From JBCFBK01 sp039679975 (lineage in GTDB: Bacteria; Bacteroidota; Bacteroidia; Bacteroidales; Prolixibacteraceae): a stretch of 12,681 nucleotides of DNA. The notes under the pieces are model-generated. The model saw only the letters and a list, made by a program, of their open reading frames with translations. It ran no database searches and had not been told where the DNA came from. The stretch lies in contig JBDKTZ010000385.1 of assembly GCA_039679975.1 (NCBI GenBank), positions 1 through 12,681 on the forward strand, read 5' to 3'. The position numbers and the translations under genes are program-made. Below are positions 1-8,554 of the stretch, piece by piece. Position 1 is the stretch's first letter. Each line of letters opens with the position of its first letter.

Positions 1-507
1 AGCGGCGAAGCTTTCTTTGAAGTGGCGAAGGATGCCACCCATCCGTTCCGGGTCGAAGTGGAAGGGCAAACCATCGAGGTGCTCGGAACTTCATTCAATG
101 TGCGGGCCTACCCCGACGGGCATGAAGTGCAGACCACGCTGAAACAAGGTTCGGTAAAACTGCATACCCCAAAGGGATTTATGACGCTTCAACCCGGACA
201 GCAGGCCGAACTCGACTGCGTAACAGGCGATATAAAACTGGTTCAGGTTAACCCTTCCAACTATGATGCCTGGAAGGAAGGACGCTACGAATTCAGAAAT
301 GAAAACCTGGTCGAAGTCTTAAAGATGGTGGAACGTTGGTACGACGTCGAACTGGTCTATCATGAAGATGAATTTAAATCGATGAAGTTTTCGGGAGTGA
401 TCAGACGAAATAAGCCAGTCGATCATTTCCTGACCATGCTGGGGCTTTCAATCCCCATTCGGTATGAAATCATCGCGCAGGATAAAATCCAACTTAATGT
501 ACGATAA
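1..507 (+). CDS. FecR-family anti-sigma factor, C-terminal part (5' end outside window)
   Basis: Inner-membrane anti-sigma regulator of the FecR type, which holds an ECF sigma factor until an outer-membrane receptor signals ligand uptake. The frame is open from base 1, so the GTG at 22 is an internal valine of the family motif GEAFFEVAKD (visible residues 2-11), not a start. The periplasmic FecR domain continues with GTSFNVRAY (visible residues 29-37). From about visible residue 96 to the TAA stop comes the C-terminal domain common in Bacteroidota FecR proteins (DUF4974-like; NENL, MVERWYDV and FSGVIRR motifs). That domain is thought to contact the STN domain of the partner receptor. The N-terminal sigma-binding part and transmembrane helix are not in the window. 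The SusC-like gene downstream has an STN domain, so the two form a plausible cell-surface signalling pair. Family assignment is secure; the partner sigma factor is inferred. Confidence 0.93.
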   Translation, partial: SGEAFFEVAKDATHPFRVEVEGQTIEVLGTSFNVRAYPDGHEVQTTLKQGSVKLHTPKGFMTLQPGQQAELDCVTGDIKLVQVNPSNYDAWKEGRYEFRNENLVEVLKMVERWYDVELVYHEDEFKSMKFSGVIRRNKPVDHFLTMLGLSIPIRYEIIAQDKIQLNVR

Positions 508-620
508 CAATTCACCCAAATCAGAATGCCTATGAAGCAATAAAAGAGACCGTTTCGGAACAACGAACGCAACTCAAACTTGTATGAGTTTGGCGGAGCA
601 GAAGAGTGTTTCGGTTGAGC

Positions 621-642
621 AAGCTCTGGTATGCCTGAGCTT
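621..642 (+). repeat. Hairpin in the fecR-susC leader
   Basis: Inverted repeat with arms AAGCTCTGG and CCTGAGCTT around a TATG loop; eight of nine pairs match, with one T-T mismatch. No T-run follows, so it does not look like an intrinsic terminator. It lies in the 256-base gap between the FecR and SusC genes and would be part of the susC 5' untranslated region if the promoter is upstream of it. Function unknown. Confidence 0.45.
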
Positions 643-686
643 TGTAAAGCATAAGAAACACCTGTCGAACACGAAACGACTATAAA

Positions 687-716
687 GAACGGAGAATGTA
701 CCACCATTCCCCGTTC
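687..716 (+). promoter_or_regulatory. Leader hairpin upstream of the susC-like gene
   Basis: Inverted repeat with 12-base arms (687-698 and 705-716) around the 6-base loop TACCAC. Eleven of twelve positions pair, with one A-C mismatch. It ends 47 bases before the SusC start codon. A short T-run (729-733) lies 12 bases beyond the stem, too far for a standard intrinsic terminator. The stretch after it, about 740-763, is A/T-rich and leads directly into the ATG; no Shine-Dalgarno sequence is evident, as is usual in Bacteroidota. It may be an attenuator or a translational control element of the SusC/D pair. The structure is seen directly; the role is inferred. Confidence 0.5.
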
Positions 717-763
717 AGGTTCAAGTCATTTTTCAACAACTTAAACGTTAGCAGTTCAAATTT

Positions 764-3700
764 ATGGAAAAAAAACTAACAGGAATCATTCCCTGCAAAA
801 GAGATTTGATTCAAAAAATTTGGTTTATTATGCGCTTAACAGTGTTTTTACTACTGGTGTTGATACTCCCCGTATCGGCATCGGTCTACTCGCAGCAGGC
901 AAAAATCAATCTGAAGCTTGATAATGCGAGCCTGGAAGACGTTTTTAGAGCGATCCGGGAACAATCTGATTTCGACTTTTTTTATAAAACCGATCAGATC
1001 CCGGCCAACAAGAAGGTATCGGTCAACTATAAGAACGCACAGGTAGAAGCCGTACTGATAAAGGTTTTGGAAGGAACCAACCTGGGATTTTATGTGCTCG
1101 ATCAGGACATTGTGATCAGTCCGCGAAAAATTCAGGATGAAGTCCAGACACAGCAGGCTTTGGAGGTGAAAGGAAAGGTGACCGATGTAAATGGTGATCC
1201 TCTCCCGGGTGTAACGGTGGTGCTGAAAGGCTCAACAGCCGGAACAATTACCGGCGCCGACGGAACCTACGTGCTGGCGAATGTCCCTGCCGACGGTACC
1301 CTCATTTTTTCATTCGTGGGAATGAGAAGCCAGGAAATAGCTGTTGCAGGCAATAAGCTGGTGGATGTCCGTCTGGAGGAAGAAACCATTGGGATTGAAG
1401 AAGTTGTGGCAATCGGTTATGGTACAGCCAAAAAGGGCGACTTAACAGGGGCCGTTGCAAGTGTGCAGGGTGAGAAATTACTCAGCCGTTCCACACAACA
1501 GATCTCTACTGCCATGCAGGGGCAGATGGCAGGGGTGCAGGTTACCCGCTCGTCGGGTGCGCCGGGTGCTTCGGCCACGGTACGAATTCGAGGCATCACA
1601 ACCCTGTCGAACAACGACCCTTTGGTGATTGTCGATGGCGTACCTTCGTCGCTCAACGACGTGGTGACATCCGATGTCGAAACAATGACCGTGCTGAAAG
1701 ATGCAGCCTCCGCCTCCATTTACGGTTCCCGTGCGGCCGCAGGGGTGATTCTGATCACCACCAAACGCGCTAAAGATCACCAGTTTTCATTCGACTACAA
1801 CTACGAATATGCCCTTGACAAGCCTACCACGCAGCCGAAGAATGGCGACGTGTTCGACTGGATGAATATTCAAAACGAAGTGAAATGGAATGACGGCGCT
1901 ACCGATCCTTATTCACAGTACTCGCAGGAAACCATCGGTTCATGGCTCGGAAACAATGCGACCGACCCCTGGCATTATCCCAACACCGACTGGGTCGATC
2001 TGATCCTGAAGAAAACGACCAGTCACGAGCAGCATACGCTGAGCGTTTCGGGAGGCACGGAAAAACTGCGTACGAAGGCTACGTTCAATTACCAGAAAGG
2101 CGACGGTTATTACGAAAATAAATCGTACGAACGCTTTGCGGGCCGTGTAAACAACGACTATAAGATAACCGATTGGCTGAGCGCAAACCTCGATCTCGAT
2201 TTCTCAAAATCGGAGGCAATCTCGCCCTCCCAGATCAATGCCATTTATTGGGCCTATCTCGTGTCGCCTTATTATACGCCCAGGTGGGAAGATGGCCGCT
2301 ATGCCGACGTGAAAGATGGCGCCAATCCGCTTGCAGGTCTCGAACAGGGTGGTACGGACGATGTGAATTATTATAAGTTTGGCGCAAAGGCGCAATTCGA
2401 CATCACGCCTCTGGAGGGCCTTAAGTTGACGGCCATTTTCGCACCGCGATATGCCTTCACCAAAGGTAAAAAATTCTCACGCGCTGTCCCGGTTTACTAC
2501 GAAAACGGTTCCATAACCTATATGCAGGCACACAAAACCACCAACCTCGAGGAATCTCGCAACGACAACAACAGCCTCACAACCCAGTTCTACGGCAACT
2601 ACCAAAAGAAATGGGGCGACCATTCCTTCAGCATCATGGCCGGTTATGAGGGCTATTCCTATAAGTGGGAAGACCTTGGCGCTTCGCGTACCAACTACCT
2701 GCTCGATACCTATCCTTATCTCAACATCGGTCCTGAGGATTATCAGTACAACTCAGGCAAGGCAGGACATAATGCTTACGAATCGGCATTTGGGCGACTG
2801 ATGTATTCGTATAAAAATAAGTACATGATCCAGGGAAATGTCCGCACCGACGGTTCATCGCGCTTTTCAAAAGATTACCGCTGGGGTACCTTCTACTCTG
2901 CATCGGCAGGATGGGTCGTGTCCGAAGAATCCTGGTTTAAAAATAATGTAGTCGATTATCTGAAACTGCGCGGCTCGGTGGGCCAGCTTGGAAACGAACG
3001 CATTGGTTCCGAATTCCCCTACCAGGCGGCCATGAGCTTCGGCAACAGTTATATGTACGACAAGTCGACACAAGCTGTGACGGCCGTGCAGAATGCTGCA
3101 CAGGTTTATTATGCCTTCAAGGATATCACCTGGGAAACGACCACAACCTACGGCGGAGGCCTGGATATGCAGTTCCTCGACAACCGTTTGCGGTTCACCG
3201 GCGATTACTATTACAAAAAGACCAGTGATATGCTGCTTACCCTGGGCTTTCCGTCCTACGCCGGCTTCTCCGCACCGCAGCAAAATGCAGGCGATATGTA
3301 CACCAAAGGCTGGGATGTGGAAGTAGGCTGGTCTGACAATATCGGTGACTTCTGGTACAGCGTATCGGCCAACCTGTCCGACTACCGTTCTAAAATGGGC
3401 TATCTCGGCGACAAACGCACCATCGATGGAAACTACATATATGAAAAAGGATCATACTATTACGAATGGTATATGTACAAAACAGATGGCCTGTTCCAGA
3501 CCGATGCCGACCTGCTTGATGAAAACGGTAATAAGTATCCGACTCTTACGGCGAACGATAAGGCGGGAAATATTAAGTATGTGGATACCGACGACAGCAA
3601 AACCATCAACTCCGACGATAAGGTGCGTCTCGGAAACTCGCAGCCTGAGTACCTTTACGGAGGTAACATCGCCATGGGCTGGAAAGGATTTGACTTCAAC

Positions 3701-4129
3701 CTTTCGTTCCAGGGGATCGGACACCAGCGTGTCTTGTTTAATTCGGCATGGATCCAGCCGCTGAAAGAACAATGGGGAGCCGTCCCCGAACTGCTGCTGG
3801 GAGACTACTGGAGCAGGCACAATACGGAAGAACAGAATCTCAGGGCAAAATATCCGCGCCTCACCTATACAAATACGACAAACACGTATACAGGATCGGA
3901 CTATTGGCTTTTCAACGGCGCCTATTTCCGTGTCAAAAATGTTACCCTGGGCTATACGCTTCCCAAAAATCTGCTAAGTCATGCAAAGATCAGAGAGCTG
4001 CGATGCTACATTAGTGTGAACGATCTGCCGGCCATCAGCAAATTCCCAAAAGGGTGGGACCCTGAAGTGGGCTCTTCGTCCGATTTCATATCAACATCTT
4101 TCATCTTAGGTGTGAATGTCAAATTCTAA
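764..4129 (+). CDS. SusC/RagA-like TonB-dependent outer-membrane receptor with STN domain
   Basis: Outer-membrane transporter that imports a ligand, typically an oligosaccharide, using TonB energy, with the following SusD-like protein as its lid. Length 1121 residues, normal for the STN-bearing subgroup. Order of parts: hydrophobic signal segment (about residues 23-43); STN domain (about 46-120), which in this family talks to FecR anti-sigma factors; CarboxypepD_reg-like domain (from about 133, GKVTDVNGDPLPGV); EEVVAIGYG junction (212-220); plug domain with the SusC signature ASIYGSRAAAGVILITT (about 316-332); then the beta-barrel. An acidic loop (about 941-960, VDTDDSKTINSDD) matches the usual SusC loop resembling a Ca-binding site. 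The chain ends in phenylalanine, as barrels usually do. The ATG at 764 gives a 22-residue extension before the hydrophobic core. Such extensions are common in this subgroup, but the ATG at 830 is a possible alternative start. Ligand cannot be deduced. Confidence 0.96.
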   Translation: MEKKLTGIIPCKRDLIQKIWFIMRLTVFLLLVLILPVSASVYSQQAKINLKLDNASLEDVFRAIREQSDFDFFYKTDQIPANKKVSVNYKNAQVEAVLIKVLEGTNLGFYVLDQDIVISPRKIQDEVQTQQALEVKGKVTDVNGDPLPGVTVVLKGSTAGTITGADGTYVLANVPADGTLIFSFVGMRSQEIAVAGNKLVDVRLEEETIGIEEVVAIGYGTAKKGDLTGAVASVQGEKLLSRSTQQISTAMQGQMAGVQVTRSSGAPGASATVRIRGITTLSNNDPLVIVDGVPSSLNDVVTSDVETMTVLKDAASASIYGSRAAAGVILITTKRAKDHQFSFDYNYEYALDKPTTQPKNGDVFDWMNIQNEVKWNDGATDPYSQYSQETIGSWLGNNATDPWHYPNTDWVDLILKKTTSHEQHTLSVSGGTEKLRTKATFNYQKGDGYYENKSYERFAGRVNNDYKITDWLSANLDLDFSKSEAISPSQINAIYWAYLVSPYYTPRWEDGRYADVKDGANPLAGLEQGGTDDVNYYKFGAKAQFDITPLEGLKLTAIFAPRYAFTKGKKFSRAVPVYYENGSITYMQAHKTTNLEESRNDNNSLTTQFYGNYQKKWGDHSFSIMAGYEGYSYKWEDLGASRTNYLLDTYPYLNIGPEDYQYNSGKAGHNAYESAFGRLMYSYKNKYMIQGNVRTDGSSRFSKDYRWGTFYSASAGWVVSEESWFKNNVVDYLKLRGSVGQLGNERIGSEFPYQAAMSFGNSYMYDKSTQAVTAVQNAAQVYYAFKDITWETTTTYGGGLDMQFLDNRLRFTGDYYYKKTSDMLLTLGFPSYAGFSAPQQNAGDMYTKGWDVEVGWSDNIGDFWYSVSANLSDYRSKMGYLGDKRTIDGNYIYEKGSYYYEWYMYKTDGLFQTDADLLDENGNKYPTLTANDKAGNIKYVDTDDSKTINSDDKVRLGNSQPEYLYGGNIAMGWKGFDFNLSFQGIGHQRVLFNSAWIQPLKEQWGAVPELLLGDYWSRHNTEEQNLRAKYPRLTYTNTTNTYTGSDYWLFNGAYFRVKNVTLGYTLPKNLLSHAKIRELRCYISVNDLPAISKFPKGWDPEVGSSSDFISTSFILGVNVKF

Positions 4130-4141
4130 AAAGTCAAATCT

Positions 4142-5935
4142 ATGAAGAAGATACTATTATTCATCGTCATATGTTCAGCACTTAGCTTTTCTGCCTGCGT
4201 CGATCTCGACCTGAATCCGCTGTCGGAGGGATCGAGTGAAACCTGGTACTCGACACAACAGGAGATTGAAATGTCGGTAAATGACTTTTACCGGACCGAC
4301 TTTTTCCCCATCGACGATATGGCATGGGGCGACGACCTAACGGCACGAAATACCACCTCGGCTGTACAGAATGGAACCATGACCGCCGAAGACGGAACAG
4401 TGGCCGGCCGCTGGCAAAACTACTACAAGGGCATCGCCCGTGCCTTGCGCCTGGTTAATAACATGGATAACGCGCGTACCCTGGGGGTGTCAGAGGCGAA
4501 TATCAGGCAGTTCGAGGGTGAAGCTTATTTTTATATGGGTTATGCTTACGGTATGCTGGCCTTCCACTGGGGCGACGCCATTCTTGACAAGACGGGAATG
4601 ACGCTCGATGAGGCCTATACAACAGCACGTTCACCAAAAGCCGACGTGCTTGCATTCAGTTACGAATGTCTGGATAAAGCTGCCGAACGCCTGCCGAACA
4701 GCTACGCCGGCGTGCAGCGTGCTACCAAAGGCGCCGCGCTCGCATTCAAGGTGCGTATTGCCCTTTGGAACAGCGATTACGAAACCGCCGCCGCAGCTGC
4801 AAAAGCTTGTATGGATCTCAATGTCTATAAACTCCACAACAACTACCAGAACTTGTTTACCGCCTCCTGGTCGGACGAATGGATATTCTTCTTCCGCGGC
4901 GACGTGACCCTGAAAAAATATTACTGGGCTGCCGGTGACGTGGCAAACAGCATTTCCCGTCTCGCGGGAGGTTGGGGCGGTCAGAAGGCCCCCTCTTATG
5001 AACTGGTATGCGCTTACCCCTGTATTGACGGTAAACCAATTGACGAGTCGCCGCTTTACAACCCCAAAGATCTTTTCGAAAACCGCGACCCACGTATGGC
5101 CATGACCATCGTACCCTTCGCCACGGCACACAATAAGAGCGTGCTGAATGGTACCTATGATCCTAAAAACTATCTGTGGCTTGGCTATGAGTATTCTCCC
5201 GCCCCCAACCGGACCACCGTTTACCGGGCATCCGACGGCGCGCAGGTGAGCAATACCGACTCGAAAGCCCGTGCCGAACACGCTTCCTACACCGGTCTGC
5301 TCTTCAAAAAGTATGTCGATAATAGCTTCCTGGAAAACGGACGCACCGGCGCACCGACCACCTACCCCATGTTACGTTACGGCGATGTACTGCTCATGTA
5401 TGCCGAAGCGATGATCGAACTGAACCGCTGCACGCAGGATGTGCTCGACCAGACGATCAACAAATTGCGGGAAAGGGCCTACGCCGGAACGGGAATTGCT
5501 TATCCGCAGGTTACCCTTGGAACCCAGGCTGCCATGCGCACCATCCTTCGCACCGAACGGTTCATCGAACTCGCCTGGGAAGGCCATCGCTATGCTGACC
5601 TGATTCGCTGGAAACTCGCCGAAAAGGTTTACAATCGCCCCTTCTACTTCGTCCGCCGCGCCTGGTCCGGCTCTACCTCCTGGAATGGCGACGAAGCGAA
5701 AGTATCAGCAGAATACCGCCAATTGATACAGAATTGGAAAGATGGAAGTTATCCCATCGGAGGCGTACCCGACATCGATGAAAACGGCGTGGCTGATCTG
5801 AGTTATATGGTGAATGCCGGATATGTCGTTGTGGCAAGTGAGCGAAAGTTCGACGCCGGCCGCGACTACCTCTGGCCTGTACCGGATGCTGACCGTCTCA
5901 TCAACGATAACCTCGATCAGAATCCTAAATGGTAA
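4142..5935 (+). CDS. SusD/RagB-like surface glycan-binding lipoprotein
   Basis: Cell-surface lipoprotein that caps the SusC barrel and delivers ligand to it. The N-terminus is a lipoprotein signal peptide with lipobox FSAC; Cys19 would be lipidated. The 597-residue length is typical. The helical TPR-like scaffold of the family is indicated by the N-terminal region (DLNPLSEGSSETWYST) and by the SusD signature EGHRYADLIRW (residues 480-490). The C-terminus has the family ending LWPVP...NDNLDQNPKW. It starts only 12 bases after the SusC stop, so the pair is almost certainly co-transcribed and made in fixed ratio. A terminator-like hairpin follows. Family is secure; the ligand is unknown. Confidence 0.96.
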   Translation: MKKILLFIVICSALSFSACVDLDLNPLSEGSSETWYSTQQEIEMSVNDFYRTDFFPIDDMAWGDDLTARNTTSAVQNGTMTAEDGTVAGRWQNYYKGIARALRLVNNMDNARTLGVSEANIRQFEGEAYFYMGYAYGMLAFHWGDAILDKTGMTLDEAYTTARSPKADVLAFSYECLDKAAERLPNSYAGVQRATKGAALAFKVRIALWNSDYETAAAAAKACMDLNVYKLHNNYQNLFTASWSDEWIFFFRGDVTLKKYYWAAGDVANSISRLAGGWGGQKAPSYELVCAYPCIDGKPIDESPLYNPKDLFENRDPRMAMTIVPFATAHNKSVLNGTYDPKNYLWLGYEYSPAPNRTTVYRASDGAQVSNTDSKARAEHASYTGLLFKKYVDNSFLENGRTGAPTTYPMLRYGDVLLMYAEAMIELNRCTQDVLDQTINKLRERAYAGTGIAYPQVTLGTQAAMRTILRTERFIELAWEGHRYADLIRWKLAEKVYNRPFYFVRRAWSGSTSWNGDEAKVSAEYRQLIQNWKDGSYPIGGVPDIDENGVADLSYMVNAGYVVVASERKFDAGRDYLWPVPDADRLINDNLDQNPKW

Positions 5936-5950
5936 ATGCATAAAAATAAT

Positions 5951-5996
5951 AAGAGGTTAGGCATGGAATCGTACGAGACCCGGCTGGCCTCTTTTT
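5951..5996 (+). terminator. Putative intrinsic terminator after the susD-like gene
   Basis: Ten-pair stem: 5951-5960 (AAGAGGTTAG) pairs with 5984-5993 (CTGGCCTCTT), including two G-T wobbles. A five-T run (5992-5996) overlaps and follows the stem end. The 23-base loop contains the palindrome TCGTACGA (5969-5976). It lies 15 bases after the SusD stop. It could end most SusC/D transcripts or only reduce read-through into the genes from 6027 on. Confidence 0.55.
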
Positions 5997-6026
5997 AATT
6001 CCTTTGAACCAACTAAATAGATCTGA

Positions 6027-8498
6027 ATGAAGAATATAATGGTCTTTTGCGCTTTGGTGACGATTCTGTTAAACAGTGGTTGCACAAGCCAAAAAGAAGA
6101 AATAAAATTAAAATCTTTCTCCGGCGTCTACCCGCACCTGGCCATGTACAACAATGAAGGCGAATGCGGAACCGGAGCGGTGGTGCCCTGGGCCGGAAAA
6201 CTCTGGGTCATGACCTACGGCCCGCACCTGCCGTTCGGTTCGTCCGACGAGCTGTATGAGATCTCGCCGGGGTTGCAGCGAACCACCCGTCCCGAGAGCA
6301 TTGGCGGAACCCCTGCCAACAGGATGGTTCATAAAGAAAGCAAGCAGCTCTTTATTGGCCCCTATGCCATCGACAGCACCGGACTTGTACGCGTTATTCC
6401 TTACGAAAACATGCCGGGCCGCCACACCGGGAATGCACGCCATCTATCCGATCCTTTGGGGAAAATCTATTATGGCACCATGGAGGAGGGCTTCTACGAG
6501 GTCGATGTGAAAACACTGCAACCAACCATGCTTTTCCAGGATGGGAATGTGAACCGGAAAGCCGGTCAGATGGCTCAGGAAGCCGAACTGCTTCCCGGCG
6601 CTCACGGAAAAGGCCTTTATTCGGGACAGGGTGTGCTGGTCTACTCTAACAATGGCGAAGCAAATCAGGCTGCTTTGAAAAAATTCGATATCGAAGCAGG
6701 GGCACTGGCCGAATGGAACGGAAAGGACTGGACGATCGTCCGCCGAAACCAGTTTGTCGAACTGACCGGCCCCGGCGGAATTTATGGAAATGCCAATCCA
6801 GAAACCGATCCGATCTGGGCAACCGGATGGGACCACAAATCGGTACTTGTGGGCGTCCGGAATCCCCAAACAGGCTGGAATTTTTACCGTTTGCCCAAAG
6901 CCAGCCACAGCTACGACGGCGCACACGGCTGGAATACCGAATGGCCCCGCATCCGGAATATTGGCACCGACGAAAATCCAGACTACCTGATGACGATGCA
7001 CGGCATGTTCTGGCGGTTCCCCGGATCTTTCTCTGCTGCGAATTCAGCCGGTATCCGCCCGCGTTCCGCTTACCTGAAAGTGATCGGCGACTACGCCCGC
7101 TGGAACAATCAGCTTGTTTTTGGTTGTGACGATTCGGCCAACAAAGAATTCCTGAATAAACGAAAAGCAAAAGGTAACATTGAAGGCCCCGGCCAGTCAA
7201 ACTCCAACCTCTGGTTCACAAGCCTCGAAAAACCCGATGAACTGGGACCCAATACCGCCGAAGGCGCTGTCTGGATCTCAGAAGAAGTGAAGGGAGGAAA
7301 GCCTTCAGAACCATTCCTCTTTGCCGGATGGCCTTTGCGATCCTGCAGAATCGCAAACCACGGCAAAACCGCTGCCGGCTTTACCTTCGAAACCGACTTG
7401 CGGGGCGATGGCAACTGGACGAAACTTAAATCGGTCAACCTGCAGCCCGGCGAAGCCGCTGAAGTTGCCTTTAGCGAACAGGAAAAAGGCGAATGGATAC
7501 GGATCACTCCCGACCAGGACTCGAAAACAACGGCTCACTTTTACTATGCCGCACGCGATAAACGAAATACTTCGTCCGACGAACTATTTAACGGCCTGGC
7601 TGGCGTTCAGGAAGCAAACACCCGGGGCGGATTGCTCTGGGGACTGGGAAACAACCGCCGGGCATTAGGCATATTGGCCGGGACGGTCACCGATGAAGGT
7701 TTTGAAGAAGCCGGTTATTATGAATTGGATTCATTAATGAACCTCGTAAAAAAGGAAGATCCCCAAACGGCCGCTTTCATCCGTGAGAAATTTGCGATCC
7801 CTGCAGGTGTCGTCACAATCGACAAGGCTTCGGTCTTGGTGGTTGACGATGATGGCCGCCGCTGGCGCCTGCCACGGGGTGATCGACGCTACGAAAAGTT
7901 GACCGGAAATGCACTGCTTCGCCTCTGCCGCGAAGTGGCCACCGAACGAGACCTGTTCAATTGTGCCGGTACGTTTTACGAACTGCCTGCCGAAAATGCC
8001 GACGGCTACGCCAAAATCCGGCCCGTGGCCTCCCATCACTTCCGGATCCACGATTATGCGTCTTACCGCGGTATGCTGATCATGACCGGGCTTCAGAATG
8101 AGCTGCCGCAAAACGACCAACACATTATTCAGTCCAATGACGGAAACGCCGCAGTCTGGGCCGGCGTCATCGACGACCTCTGGAAACTGGGCAAGCCGGT
8201 GGGAGAGGGCGGACCCTGGAAAGATTCGGAAGCGAAAGCAGGAGAACCGTCCGATCCCTATCTGATCGGCTTTTATGACAAAAGAAGCCTGCAACTTTCG
8301 CATCAGTCCAGCCAGCCGGTTCAGTTTAAAATTGAAGTGGAACCCATTGGTCACGGACCGTGGATGGTTTATCAGGAGGTGACCGTCAACCCGGGGGAAG
8401 TATACGAAACCAGTTTCCCTGAAACATTTCAGTCGCGGTGGATCCGGTTTAGCAGCGATAGAGATTGTCTGGCAACGGCCTGGCTAAAATATGAATAA
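6027..8498 (+). CDS. Large unassigned lipoprotein with internal duplication, possibly beta-propeller
   Basis: An 823-residue protein of no family I can name. The lipoprotein signal peptide has lipobox NSGC with Cys19 as lipidation site, so it is placed in the outer membrane, perhaps at the surface. After it, short repeated strands rich in G, W and Y (for example WAGKLWVMTYGPHLPFGSSDELYEI and KIYYGTMEEGFYEVD) suggest beta-propeller blades over about residues 30-340. Residues 325-508 and 647-822 are clearly homologous to each other. Matching positions include G-x-F-aromatic-x-x-P, IRP (343 and 664), DYA (355 and 676), PS-acidic-P (426 and 741), PGE and WIR (490 and 805). Each copy ends in a roughly 85-residue beta-sandwich-like module. 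No catalytic motif of a known carbohydrate-active enzyme is evident. The position just after susD suits a surface glycan-binding protein, but an enzyme role cannot be excluded. Confidence 0.85.
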   Translation: MKNIMVFCALVTILLNSGCTSQKEEIKLKSFSGVYPHLAMYNNEGECGTGAVVPWAGKLWVMTYGPHLPFGSSDELYEISPGLQRTTRPESIGGTPANRMVHKESKQLFIGPYAIDSTGLVRVIPYENMPGRHTGNARHLSDPLGKIYYGTMEEGFYEVDVKTLQPTMLFQDGNVNRKAGQMAQEAELLPGAHGKGLYSGQGVLVYSNNGEANQAALKKFDIEAGALAEWNGKDWTIVRRNQFVELTGPGGIYGNANPETDPIWATGWDHKSVLVGVRNPQTGWNFYRLPKASHSYDGAHGWNTEWPRIRNIGTDENPDYLMTMHGMFWRFPGSFSAANSAGIRPRSAYLKVIGDYARWNNQLVFGCDDSANKEFLNKRKAKGNIEGPGQSNSNLWFTSLEKPDELGPNTAEGAVWISEEVKGGKPSEPFLFAGWPLRSCRIANHGKTAAGFTFETDLRGDGNWTKLKSVNLQPGEAAEVAFSEQEKGEWIRITPDQDSKTTAHFYYAARDKRNTSSDELFNGLAGVQEANTRGGLLWGLGNNRRALGILAGTVTDEGFEEAGYYELDSLMNLVKKEDPQTAAFIREKFAIPAGVVTIDKASVLVVDDDGRRWRLPRGDRRYEKLTGNALLRLCREVATERDLFNCAGTFYELPAENADGYAKIRPVASHHFRIHDYASYRGMLIMTGLQNELPQNDQHIIQSNDGNAAVWAGVIDDLWKLGKPVGEGGPWKDSEAKAGEPSDPYLIGFYDKRSLQLSHQSSQPVQFKIEVEPIGHGPWMVYQEVTVNPGEVYETSFPETFQSRWIRFSSDRDCLATAWLKYE
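6999..7550 (+). repeat. Internal protein repeat, copy A (residues 325-508 of the lipoprotein)
   Basis: First copy of a duplicated segment of about 180 residues. It aligns to copy B with a constant offset of 321 residues through the IRP and DYA motifs, then 315 after a 6-residue length difference, through PSEP and WIR to the end. The similarity is at protein level and the DNA has diverged, so the duplication is old. Confidence 0.75.
7965..8492 (+). repeat. Internal protein repeat, copy B (residues 647-822 of the lipoprotein)
   Basis: Second copy, running to the penultimate residue. Shared features with copy A include GTFYELP against GMFWRFP, IRP, DYA, PSDPY against PSEPF, VNPGE against LQPGE, and WIRFSSDRD against WIRITPDQD. 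The histidine before the first motif of copy A (His325) is alanine here. Confidence 0.75.
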
Positions 8499-8509
8499 AT
8501 ACAGTTCTG

Positions 8510-8527
8510 AAAAATACTTGTATTTTT
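8510..8527 (+). repeat. A/T-rich perfect inverted repeat before the first oxidoreductase gene
   Basis: Perfect 8-base arms, AAAAATAC and GTATTTTT, separated by two bases. It lies in the 56-base gap between the lipoprotein and the first oxidoreductase. The T-run is part of the stem and the loop is very short, so it would be at best a weak terminator. It could also be a protein-binding dyad. No role can be assigned. Confidence 0.3.
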
Positions 8528-8554
8528 AAGGACCGAGAAATTCAACTGAATACC

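Noticed and set aside
22..507. GTG at 22 as the start of the first gene
   Set aside because: The frame is open from base 1 and encodes the conserved FecR motif SGEAFFEVAK, so the GTG is internal and the gene begins before the window.
423..707. 94-codon open frame on the - strand overlapping the fecR end and the susC leader
   Set aside because: It overlaps the conserved FecR C-terminus and the hairpins, has no recognisable features, and all neighbours are on the + strand.
4631..5281. Long open frame (216 codons) on the - strand inside the susD-like gene
   Set aside because: It lies entirely within a clear SusD coding region, has no recognisable motif and is explained by codon bias of the + strand gene.
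5997..6026. Bacteroidota-type -7 promoter box near TTCCTTTG (5999-6006)
   Set aside because: It misses the TAnnTTTG consensus at one key base, has no matching -33 element, and leaves almost no 5' untranslated region arrangement that can be judged.
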